Assembly: GCA_963803085.1 (NCBI GenBank)
Contig: CAWDLE010000019.1
Span: 124,001-188,000, forward strand
Reading direction: 5' to 3'
Source: JACVRW01 sp963803085
GTDB lineage: Bacteria; Actinomycetota; Thermoleophilia; Solirubrobacterales; Thermoleophilaceae
Length of the DNA stretch: 64,000 nt
Shown here piece after piece: positions 45,246 through 52,725 of this stretch. The notes beneath the pieces were generated by a model that saw only the letters and a program-made list of their open reading frames with translations, was not told the origin of the DNA and did no database searches. A program made the translations under genes and the position numbers. The first letter of the stretch is position 1, and each line of letters starts with the position of its first letter.

Positions 45246-46730
45246 ATGCTGCTCGAAATCGACGGTCAGATCGTTCCCAACTACGACGCCACCATCGTCC
45301 CGTTCGATGAGGGTGACGTCGTTTCGGGCAAGGTCGTCCGAATCGACCAGGACGAGGTCCTGGTGGACATCGGCTACAAGAGCGAGGGCGTCATTCCGAT
45401 GAATGAGCTCTCGATCCGCAAGTCGGTCGATCCGCATGACGAGGTGGAGCTGGGGGAGGAGGTCGACGCCCTCGTCCTCACGAAGGAGGACCAGGACGGC
45501 CGGCTCGTCCTCTCCAAGAAGCGCGCCCGCTTCGAGAAGGCCTGGCGCAAGATCGAGGCCGCCGCCGAGTCCGGCGAGCCCGTCGAGGGCACCGTGATCG
45601 AGGTCGTGAAGGGCGGCCTGATCATCGACCTCGGCGTGCGCGGCTTCCTGCCCGCCTCGCTCGTGGACATCCGTCGCGTCCAGAACCTGGACGAGTTCCT
45701 CGGCACCAAGATCGAGTGCAAGGTCATCGAGCTGAACCGCTCGCGCAACAACGTGGTGCTGAGCCGCCGCGCCGTCCTCGAGGAGGAGCGCAAGGAGGTC
45801 CGCCAGCAGATCCTCGACCGTCTCCAGCCGGGAATGGTCGTGGAGGGCGCGATCTCGAACATCGTCGACTTCGGCGCCTTCGTGGACCTGGACGGCATCG
45901 ACGGGCTGATCCACATCTCAGAGCTCTCCTGGAGCCATGTGAACCACCCGTCCGAGATCCTCTCGATCGGCGACGTGGTGCCGGTCAAGGTGCTCGACAT
46001 CGACCGCGACCGCCAGCGCATCTCACTGGGGCTCAAGCAGACCCAGGAGGACCCGTGGCAGCGGGTGATCGACACCTACCGGATCGGCGACGAGCTCGAG
46101 GGCAAGGTCACCAAGGTTGTGACCTTCGGGGCATTCGTCGAGATCATGGACGGCGTCGAGGGCCTCGTGCACATCTCCGAGCTGGCCCACCACCACGTGG
46201 AGAACCCGCGCGAGATCGTGGAGCCCGGCCAGGACGTGCGGGTGAAGATTCTCGAGATCGACTCCGAGCGCCGCCGGCTCTCCCTGAGCGTCAAGCGCGT
46301 GGAGGAGCAGCTCGCGCACATCAAGTCGGCCGCCGAGGCCGGCGCCGCTGCGGCGGAGGCTAACGCCGGCGAGATCGGCGACGTGCCGGATCTCGGGCTC
46401 TCCGAGGACGTGTTCGCTGGGCCGTCGATCGGAGGGCTGGACGCGCTCCGCAACCTGCCCGCGGACGAGCCGGCCGACGAGCAGGCGCCTGACGCGCCTG
46501 AGCCCGACGCTTCCGCGCCGGAGGCCGAGCCCGCTGCCCCAGAGGCCGATGCCGAGGCCCCTGCGCCCGAGGCCGAGGTTTCGGAGGCCGAGCCGGCACC
46601 GGACGCCGTCGACGCCGAGCCCGCGCCCGACGCAGAGCCGGACCCCGCCCCGGAGGCCGAGCCGGCCGCCGAGGCCACCGAGGATCCCGCGGCTCCTCCC
46701 GCCGAGAACGAAGAGTCCCAGGACCAGTAG
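45246..46730 (+). CDS. rpsA: 30S ribosomal protein S1
   Basis: Translation initiation and mRNA-binding protein with four S1 RNA-binding domains (beginning EGDVVSGKVVRIDQDEVLVD, EGTVIEVVKGGLIIDLG, EGAISNIVDFGAFVDL, EGKVTKVVTFGAFVEI). The actinobacterial four-domain layout is followed by a tail of about 110 residues that is extremely rich in Glu, Ala, Pro and Asp (PEAEP/PDAEP repeats, 46450-46727). ATG at 45246 is used; GTG codons at 45183 and 45192 would add about 20 residues. TTCAGT and TTACAC, 17 bases apart at 45188-45216, may be the promoter. Confidence 0.95.
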   Translation: MLLEIDGQIVPNYDATIVPFDEGDVVSGKVVRIDQDEVLVDIGYKSEGVIPMNELSIRKSVDPHDEVELGEEVDALVLTKEDQDGRLVLSKKRARFEKAWRKIEAAAESGEPVEGTVIEVVKGGLIIDLGVRGFLPASLVDIRRVQNLDEFLGTKIECKVIELNRSRNNVVLSRRAVLEEERKEVRQQILDRLQPGMVVEGAISNIVDFGAFVDLDGIDGLIHISELSWSHVNHPSEILSIGDVVPVKVLDIDRDRQRISLGLKQTQEDPWQRVIDTYRIGDELEGKVTKVVTFGAFVEIMDGVEGLVHISELAHHHVENPREIVEPGQDVRVKILEIDSERRRLSLSVKRVEEQLAHIKSAAEAGAAAAEANAGEIGDVPDLGLSEDVFAGPSIGGLDALRNLPADEPADEQAPDAPEPDASAPEAEPAAPEADAEAPAPEAEVSEAEPAPDAVDAEPAPDAEPDPAPEAEPAAEATEDPAAPPAENEESQDQ

Positions 46731-47330
46731 ATGGCCGGGGTCCCCTTCGTGGGGCTCACCGGCGGTCTGGGCGCTGGGAAGTCCGAATCGCTGCGCGCGC
46801 TCGCAGAGCTCGGCGCGGCCACCCTGTCCACCGACGCGGTGGTCCATGACCTGCTCGCGAGTGACGAGCTACGCGACATCGTCACAGAGCGCCTCGGCCC
46901 CGAGGTGGCGCCGGACGGCCGCCTCGACCGCTCGCTGATCGCGGAGCGCGTGTTCGGCGACGACGAGGCCCGCGCCTGGCTAGAGGGCGAGCTGTGGCCG
47001 CGGGTCGGCCAGCGCGTGACTGACTGGAAGCAGGAGGTCGAGGCGCTCGACCCGGCCCCCCCAGCGGCCGTGGTGGAGGTGCCGCTGCTGTTCGAATCCC
47101 AGATGGAGGCGGCCTTCGACGCCACGATCGCCGTGATTGCCGACGAGTCACTACGCGAGGAGCGCGCGGGCGCCCGCGGGCACGCCGCGGTCTCGGAGCG
47201 CAACGGACGTCAGCTCTCGCAGGCCGAAAAGGCGGAGCGTGCGGACTTCGAGGTCCGCAACGACGGCACACTTGACGAGTTGAGGCATACGCTGTCCCAA
47301 GTACTTGCGAAACTCGACCGAGTCCCGTGA
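46731..47330 (+). CDS. coaE: Dephospho-CoA kinase
   Basis: Last step of coenzyme A synthesis. The P-loop is GLTGGLGAGKSESLRAL near residue 8, followed by TDAVVHDLL and VVEVPLLFES, all typical of CoaE. Length is 199 residues. The ATG directly follows the rpsA stop with no gap, and the stop overlaps the next gene by four bases. rpsA-coaE linkage is conserved in actinobacteria. Confidence 0.94.
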   Translation: MAGVPFVGLTGGLGAGKSESLRALAELGAATLSTDAVVHDLLASDELRDIVTERLGPEVAPDGRLDRSLIAERVFGDDEARAWLEGELWPRVGQRVTDWKQEVEALDPAPPAAVVEVPLLFESQMEAAFDATIAVIADESLREERAGARGHAAVSERNGRQLSQAEKAERADFEVRNDGTLDELRHTLSQVLAKLDRVP

Positions 47331-47956
47331 GCTCACACGCCGCCAGCAGCACCGCCCGCCGCCGCCCGCGCGCCCGAACCCGGCGCCGGCGGCTCAGCGC
47401 TGTCGTGGTGGTGGCCCTGCTGGGCGTGCTCTGCGCCGCGGTCGTCTCGGGACTGGGCGAGCAGGCGGTGCGGGAGATCACCCTGCCGCTGAAGCACGAC
47501 GACATCATCCGCCAGCAGGCCGCGGACAAGGGACTCGACCCCGCACTGATCGCGGCCGTGATCTACGAGGAGTCGCGCTTCCGCGACCAGACCTCGCGCG
47601 CGGGTGCGCGCGGGCTCATGCAGATCACCCCGGACACGGCTGACTTCATCGCTCGCCACTCGGGCGGCTTCCGCTTCAAGCAGTCCGACCTCGCCACGCC
47701 GCAGATCAACATCTCGTACGGCAGCTACTACCTGCGCTACCTGATCGACCACTACGACGGGAGCGAGCCGCTCGCCGTGGCCGCCTACAACGCGGGGCTC
47801 GGCAATGTGGACCGCTGGGTGGCGAAGGCCGGAGGCGCGTCCGCTTTCAAGTCAGCGGAGCACATCCCCTTCCCGGAGACGCGCGCCTACGTGGACAACG
47901 TGATGGAGCGCCGGGGCGAGTACCGGGACAACTACGCCGACGACCTCGGGCTCTAG
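47327..47956 (+). CDS. Lytic transglycosylase (SLT domain)
   Basis: Peptidoglycan-cleaving enzyme of 209 residues. An Arg-rich N terminus and one membrane helix (LSAVVVVALLGVLCAAVVSG) are followed by an SLT domain with the catalytic Glu in VIYEESRFRDQ, then SRAGARGLMQITPDTA and AVAAYNAGLGNVDRW. It is anchored outside the membrane and should act in wall remodelling. It overlaps coaE by four bases and the convergent arginase-like gene by four. Confidence 0.92.
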   Translation: MSSHAASSTARRRPRARTRRRRLSAVVVVALLGVLCAAVVSGLGEQAVREITLPLKHDDIIRQQAADKGLDPALIAAVIYEESRFRDQTSRAGARGLMQITPDTADFIARHSGGFRFKQSDLATPQINISYGSYYLRYLIDHYDGSEPLAVAAYNAGLGNVDRWVAKAGGASAFKSAEHIPFPETRAYVDNVMERRGEYRDNYADDLGL

Positions 47957-48807
47957 GCCTCCTCGCCGGTCCCGATCGCGGCGAGGCCGAGAACGATCTC
48001 GGCTGCTGCGGCGGCCATCCTGCCATCGCCATCGAAGTCTGGGTTGTAGGCCGTAACGCTCGCGCAGGACACGTCGAAGGCTTCGACCGCCTCGCGCTGG
48101 AGCACGAGCACTCGCTCCAGGGCGAGCCCGTCCGGTGCCGAGAACTCGTTGGCCTGGCCCACGGATGGGTCGAGGCTGTCCAGATCGATGTGCAGGTACA
48201 GGGCCGAGGGCTCGGGGTCGAAGGCCTCGAGGACGGGGTCAGCGGCTCCCCATGAGACCGAGATCTCCGATTGCTCGAGGCGCTCCCGCTGGTAGTCGTC
48301 CAGATCGCGCGCGCCGGCGAGCAGCACGTTGCGCTCGGGCACAGGCTTGAAGCCTGGGATGGTCGCGGCAAGTGCCTGCCAACACGCTCCGGTGAGGGTC
48401 GAGAGAGCCATCACGTCGAGGAAGCCCGACAGATTGTCGTCGGGCACGTCGAAGTCGGCATGTGCGTCGAGCCACAACACCGCGGGCGCCTCGTCATCCA
48501 CGGATCCGGCCGTCGCCCCCCAGGCGCAGTTGCAGTTGCCGCCCAGGACGATCGGAAAAGCGCCCTCGGCACGTGCAGTCTGCACCGAGTGCGCCAACCG
48601 GCGGTTGAGCTCGAACGTACGCGCGATCTCCGGTACGAGGGCGTCGGGAATCTCGACCGTGTCGACCGCCACGTCAAAGCCCGCACTCGACAGCCGCTCC
48701 TCCAGACCGTGCTGCTCGAGCAGCGCGGTCGGGCCGCGGCCCATCCCATGGTCCCGCCGCCCGGACGAGTACGGGACAGCGATGAGTGCAACGGCGGGTG
48801 CAGCCAC
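47953..48807 (-). CDS. Arginase-fold protein with altered metal-site histidines
   Basis: Ureohydrolase superfamily member of 284 residues. The Asp-rich metal motifs are intact (LDAHADFD at 113-120 and HIDLDSLDP near 206), but the first metal-binding motif, GGDH in arginases and agmatinases, reads GGNCNC at 89-94, so the His ligand is Cys or lost, and the later catalytic His region reads SGFLDVMALS. It may have a different metal or substrate, or be a non-hydrolytic relative. GTG at 48807 has TAGCCT seven bases upstream. Confidence 0.82.
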   Translation of the reverse strand: MAAPAVALIAVPYSSGRRDHGMGRGPTALLEQHGLEERLSSAGFDVAVDTVEIPDALVPEIARTFELNRRLAHSVQTARAEGAFPIVLGGNCNCAWGATAGSVDDEAPAVLWLDAHADFDVPDDNLSGFLDVMALSTLTGACWQALAATIPGFKPVPERNVLLAGARDLDDYQRERLEQSEISVSWGAADPVLEAFDPEPSALYLHIDLDSLDPSVGQANEFSAPDGLALERVLVLQREAVEAFDVSCASVTAYNPDFDGDGRMAAAAAEIVLGLAAIGTGEEA

Positions 48808-48861
48808 GTCTGCAAGGCTACGCCGACAGCGTTCTAGCCGGCCACTTCCACCAGCCGGCCG

Positions 48862-50766
48862 CTAGGTGGAAGCCGCCTCCCAGCGCGCGTACGCCTCCTC
48901 GACGGCTCGCTTGGCCGCCGCATGGCGTGCGGTCGCCCGTTCGCTGCTGGTCGGACTGGCCCAGGCCGAGGGATCGGCCAGCTCGTCCTCGATCGTTCGC
49001 AGCGCCGCCTCCGCCTTCTCGATCTCGCGCTCCAGTTGCGCTGTGCGCCTGACCGCGTTCTTCGACGGCCCGGCGGGCTTTGCGCGCCCGTTGCCCGACG
49101 ACTTCGCCGCCGCCTTCGCCTTGGCGGTCGCCCGCTTCTCCCGTCCCGGACGCGCGCGTTCGGCGTCGCGGCGCTCCTCGCGCACGCGTGAGTACTCGGC
49201 CCATCCACCCTGATAGCTGTGCAGCCGCCCGTCCTCGAGTGCGATCGTGCGGGTGCCCACCGCGTCGAGCAGCGCGCGGTCGTGGGACACGAGCAGGACG
49301 TTGCCGTCGAAGCCGCTGAGTGCGTCCTCGAGGGCTTCGCGCGCATCGATGTCGAGGTGGTTGGTCGGCTCGTCCAGGATGAGGACGTTTGCGCCCGAGG
49401 CCACCAGGATCGCCAGCGACAGCCGCCGCCGCTCCCCGCCCGACAGGCCGTCCATCGGCTTCTCGGCCTCCTCGCCGCTGAACAGGAAGCGCCCGAGCAG
49501 CGCGCGCGCCTTGTTGGGGGTGAGGCGCGTGGCCCGCTGCGCTGCCTCCAGCACCGTGCCGGATGAGCCCAGCTCCTCGGCGTGCTGGGAGAGGTATCCG
49601 AGCTGCACGTTGTGGCCGGTGCGCAGCCGCCCGCCGTCCAGCTCGCGCCGACCCGCGAGCGCCTCGATCAGTGTGGTCTTGCCCGCACCGTTCGGTCCGA
49701 CGAGCGAGACGTGCTCGCCCCGCTCGAGCCAGAGCTCGCCGTCGTCGACGAGCGTCCGGCCTGGCACCTCGAGCCGGCCGTGCTCCATGTGAAGCACGAC
49801 CCGCCCGGCGCGCTCGGCGCCGCCGAACTTGAAGCCGAGCGAGCGGTTGTCGGTGGGATCCCGCTCGATCCGCTCCATCCTGTCGAGCTTCTTCACGCGC
49901 GACTGGGCCTGGCGCGCCTTGGTTGCCTTGTAGCGGAAGCGCTCGATGAAGCGCTCCATCCGGGCGATCTCCGCCTGCTGCTTCTCGATCTGCTTGCCGA
50001 GCTGGATCTCACGCGCCGCCGCCTCGCGCCGCCATGCGTGCCACGAGCCCGGGAAGAAGCGCGAGCGCCCGGCCTCGAGCTCCAGCACCGAGGTGCCCAC
50101 GGCCTCGAGGAACCAGCGGTCGTGTGCCACGAGGATCACGGCCGAGTCGAGGTCCGTGAGGTACTCCTCGAGCCATTCGAGCGACGCGATGTCGAGGTGG
50201 TTCGTGGGTTCGTCGAGCAGAAGCAGGTCGGGGTCGCCGGCCAGAGCGCGGGCGAGCGACGCGCGCGTGAGCTCGCCGCCCGAGAAGGTCGCGAGCTTGC
50301 GGTCGAGCTGCTCGTCGGCGAAGCCGAGGCCGTGCAGCGGGCCGAGGGCACGCGCTCGCCAGTTCCAGCCGCCGGCGTGCTCGAGACGCGACTGCGCCCG
50401 CGAGTAGCGCTGGAGCAGAGCGCCATCATCGGGTCGCTCGGCCATCTGGTCCTCGAGCCGGTGCAGGTCGTCCTCGAGCGCCACGAGGTCGCGGCAGCCG
50501 GACAGCACGTAGTCCCGGAGCGTGAGGTCGCGCTCGCGGGGCGGTCGCTGGTCGTGCAGGGCCACGCGGGTGCCCTTCTCCAGCGCCAGCTCTCCACCGT
50601 CGATGCCGGTCTCGCCCGACAGCATCCGCAGCAGGGTCGTCTTGCCGGCTCCGTTGCGACCGGCGAGCGTCATGCGGTCGCCGCGCTCGAGCTTGAACGA
50701 CACGCCACGGAACAGGGGATTCCCTGCCATGTCCTTGTCCAGCGCGCTTGCGATCACCACTGCCAT
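48862..50766 (-). CDS. ABC-F family ATPase
   Basis: Soluble tandem ABC protein of 634 residues that acts on the ribosome rather than in transport. First cassette: Walker A GRNGAGKTTLL, signature FSGGELTRASLA, Walker B LLLLDEPTNHLD. Second cassette: GPNGAGKTTLIEAL, LSGGERRRLSLA, VLILDEPTNHLD. The interdomain linker is helical and basic (RFRYKATKARQAQSRVKKLD) and the C terminus is a coiled coil (LEREIEKAEAALRTIEDEL). Family members rescue stalled ribosomes or give antibiotic resistance; which applies is unknown. TAGCCT lies ten bases before the ATG. Confidence 0.94.
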   Translation of the reverse strand: MAVVIASALDKDMAGNPLFRGVSFKLERGDRMTLAGRNGAGKTTLLRMLSGETGIDGGELALEKGTRVALHDQRPPRERDLTLRDYVLSGCRDLVALEDDLHRLEDQMAERPDDGALLQRYSRAQSRLEHAGGWNWRARALGPLHGLGFADEQLDRKLATFSGGELTRASLARALAGDPDLLLLDEPTNHLDIASLEWLEEYLTDLDSAVILVAHDRWFLEAVGTSVLELEAGRSRFFPGSWHAWRREAAAREIQLGKQIEKQQAEIARMERFIERFRYKATKARQAQSRVKKLDRMERIERDPTDNRSLGFKFGGAERAGRVVLHMEHGRLEVPGRTLVDDGELWLERGEHVSLVGPNGAGKTTLIEALAGRRELDGGRLRTGHNVQLGYLSQHAEELGSSGTVLEAAQRATRLTPNKARALLGRFLFSGEEAEKPMDGLSGGERRRLSLAILVASGANVLILDEPTNHLDIDAREALEDALSGFDGNVLLVSHDRALLDAVGTRTIALEDGRLHSYQGGWAEYSRVREERRDAERARPGREKRATAKAKAAAKSSGNGRAKPAGPSKNAVRRTAQLEREIEKAEAALRTIEDELADPSAWASPTSSERATARHAAAKRAVEEAYARWEAAST

Positions 50767-50862
50767 GTAGGGGTCAAGGCTAAGGGGCGCGACAGAAGAT
50801 CAGGGGGTCAGATGGGGGATGTCCCCGATGTAATTGCGTCTGCAACGACGGATGCTTGTGCC

Positions 50863-51336
50863 ATGAACAAGCTCACAGCAACAGTCCTCGCAGTCGCGGC
50901 CTTCTGTGCGCTCGCCGTCCCGGCGGGCGCGGTAGCCGCCAAGCCGGTCAAGTACGTGGGCAAGACGAGCGGTGGTCACAAGGTCACCTTCAAGCTCTAC
51001 GGCGGCAAGAAGATCGACGACTTCGAGACCGGGATACCGACCACCTGCATCCCGATTCAGGGTGGCGGCACACCCATGACGGGCGTCGACGTATGGCCGA
51101 ACAGCTGGTTCCTGGTCAACCGAACCGCCAAGTTCCAGGCGATGCTGACGCCGGCCTTTTACTGGAATGAGGTGACCAACAATTTCGAGGTCACGACCAA
51201 GAAGCTCAGGAACGGGACGATCCGGGGCCATCTGCGCAAGCAGTACGAGTTCATGGTCTCCAAGTACCCGATCGGCACCTTCGTCATCTACAGCTGCCTG
51301 GGCGAGGCGACGTTCAAGGCCAAGCCCGTCCAATAG
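50863..51336 (+). CDS. Secreted protein of unknown function
   Basis: A 157-residue protein with a clear signal peptide (MNKLTATVLAVAAFCALAVP, cleavage near AVAAKP). The mature part is beta-rich with two cysteines (PTTCIPI and YSCLGE), which could form one disulphide bond. No family is recognised; similar small secreted proteins are common in this lineage. The region 50767-50862 upstream holds the divergent promoter region. Confidence 0.72.
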   Translation: MNKLTATVLAVAAFCALAVPAGAVAAKPVKYVGKTSGGHKVTFKLYGGKKIDDFETGIPTTCIPIQGGGTPMTGVDVWPNSWFLVNRTAKFQAMLTPAFYWNEVTNNFEVTTKKLRNGTIRGHLRKQYEFMVSKYPIGTFVIYSCLGEATFKAKPVQ

Positions 51337-51356
51337 GCCGCGCGGAGGGTCGAACT

Positions 51357-51536
51357 ACAGCATTGAGGAGAGCGACCGTCCTGCCTAATCGGGATATAGA
51401 CCCCCTAAGCAGGACGGTCGCCTCTGAGCCGGGTCCCCCGCTGGGCACGGGTCTCCGCTGGGTTCAGGCGACCGTCCTGCCTAGGGCTTGGTATGCAAGC
51501 CCTATCCAGGACGGTCGACTCCTTCAGTGCCGTTGT
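51357..51536. repeat. Composite palindromic intergenic element C (two copies)
   Basis: Copy C1 has inner arms GCGACCGTCCTGCC (51372-51385) and GCAGGACGGTCGC (51409-51421); copy C2 has GCGACCGTCCTGCC (51468-51481) and CAGGACGGTCG (51507-51517) with an extra stem AGGGCTTG/CAAGCCCT inside its loop. The composite begins with the outer box ACAGCATTGAGGAG (51357-51370) and ends with its inverted form CCTTCAGTGCCGTTGT (51521-51536). It shares the arm with element B at 37144-37235. It lies between convergent genes. Confidence 0.9.
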
Positions 51537-51558
51537 AAGCGCCGGTCGGGGGCCGGCG

Positions 51559-51610
51559 TGACGCAAAGAACCGCCCCGGGCCAACAAGCCCGGGGCGGTT
51601 CGGTGCGTCA
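51559..51610. terminator. Strong bidirectional hairpin terminator between convergent genes
   Basis: Perfect 14-bp arms GAACCGCCCCGGGC (51568-51581) and GCCCGGGGCGGTTC (51588-51601) with loop CAACAA, extended by TGACGCA (51559-51565) and TGCGTCA (51604-51610). It is followed by a short T-rich stretch (GTTTGTGTTT). Position and symmetry suit termination from both sides. Confidence 0.8.
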
Positions 51611-51630
51611 GTTTGTGTTTCCGCGGAGCC

Positions 51631-52344
51631 TTAGGCGGCTGCCGGTGCTGAGCTCGTGACCGGAGCCGTTCCGGTCGGGTTGCTCGGGCGACGGATGCCC
51701 GCCACGAGCAGGGCGATGCCCGCGAGGAGCACGAACGCACCGCTACCGACGGCGGTCCATGCGATCTCGTCGAGGAACGGGATGTTGGCGCCCGTGCTGA
51801 CGTCGGCGTCGACTCCGGTGGAGCCGTCGGCGTTCATCACCACGACCGAGTAGTCGCCGTCCTCGATCTCCCAGTTCAGGGTCTGCTTGCCCGAGCCGTG
51901 CTCGGATGCGACCCAGATCTGTGAGTCCGCGGGTGCGGCCGGGCGACGATCGCCGCCGTGGTTGTTGTACTTCGCCTCGAACGGCGAGGTGTCCACGTCG
52001 GTGAGGGTGGTGTGCGAGACGCCCTGGAGGTAGTTCTCCACGTCGCTCGTACGGGCGATGCCCACGAACACCGGCTTATCGTCGCGAGACTCGACCTGGA
52101 GCCTCACCTTGCCGAGGTCGTTGGTGTCCAGGACCCAGTCGCCGCCATCCAGATCCACATCGAGGTTCTCGGTCGCGAGTGCACGCGTTCCGGCCTCGAA
52201 CTGGTGGGTGTCGGTCGACAGGTAGCCGTCGCTGTCCTTCTCTGACTCGCCTACGAAAGCAAGTCCGCCGATGGCCAGGAGGCCCACAGCAAACAGGGTG
52301 GCGAGGGAGCCGGTGATGACGAGGGCGATGCTTGGCTTCTTCAT
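51631..52344 (-). CDS. Membrane protein with N- and C-terminal helices, unknown function
   Basis: A 237-residue protein. A signal or anchor helix (ALVITGSLATLFAVGLLAIG) precedes an extracytoplasmic beta-rich domain with LESRDDKPVFVGIARTSDVE-like sequence (here VESRDDKPVFVGI) and NWEIEDGDYSVVVMNADGS; a second helix (AVGSGAFVLLAGIALLVAGI) precedes a Pro/Thr/Ala-rich tail. This layout resembles actinobacterial sensor-like membrane proteins of unknown role. It has a GAGGA ribosome site. Confidence 0.72.
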   Translation of the reverse strand: MKKPSIALVITGSLATLFAVGLLAIGGLAFVGESEKDSDGYLSTDTHQFEAGTRALATENLDVDLDGGDWVLDTNDLGKVRLQVESRDDKPVFVGIARTSDVENYLQGVSHTTLTDVDTSPFEAKYNNHGGDRRPAAPADSQIWVASEHGSGKQTLNWEIEDGDYSVVVMNADGSTGVDADVSTGANIPFLDEIAWTAVGSGAFVLLAGIALLVAGIRRPSNPTGTAPVTSSAPAAA

Positions 52345-52453
52345 TTCGAGTTCCTCCGATGCGTTGTGATTTGCGATGAGACAACGGTCTCACCGAGGGG
52401 CTCGCGATTCGCTGGAGCTAGCAGGCATCCGAGGGGTGCGGTTAGCTCCCCCT

Positions 52454-52693
52454 GTGGGCGCCTTCGTCTATCTGCTGCGCTGCGCCGACGGCACGCTCTA
52501 CTGCGGCTGGTCGACGGACCCCGAGCGGCGCCTACGCCAGCACCAGGCCGGCACCGCCAGCCGCTACACGCGCACGCGCCGGCCGGTGGAGCTCGTGTAC
52601 ACCCGCGAGTTCGCCACCCGCTCGGAGGCGATGCGCGAGGAGGTACGCATCAAGCGCCTCCCGCCCGCCGGCAAACGCGGGCTGTTCGCCTGA
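52454..52693 (+). CDS. GIY-YIG nuclease family protein (UPF0213-like)
   Basis: A 79-residue single-domain GIY-YIG protein. The motif reads VYLLRCADGTLYCGWSTDPE, followed by RRLRQHQAGTASRYT, RRPVELVYTREF and a C-terminal KRLPPAGKRGL, matching the YhbQ/UPF0213 group, whose function is possibly DNA or RNA cleavage. GTG at 52454 gives the usual start. It lies 32 bases before uvrB, and uvrB has its own TAACGT hexamer. Confidence 0.85.
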   Translation: MGAFVYLLRCADGTLYCGWSTDPERRLRQHQAGTASRYTRTRRPVELVYTREFATRSEAMREEVRIKRLPPAGKRGLFA

Positions 52694-52725
52694 TCGCCCG
52701 CTGCGCCCGCTAACGTCTCTAGGTC

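Noticed and set aside
47090..47105. TTCGAATCCC resembling a tRNA T-loop
   Set aside because: It lies within coaE coding sequence and no acceptor stem or anticodon arm surrounds it.
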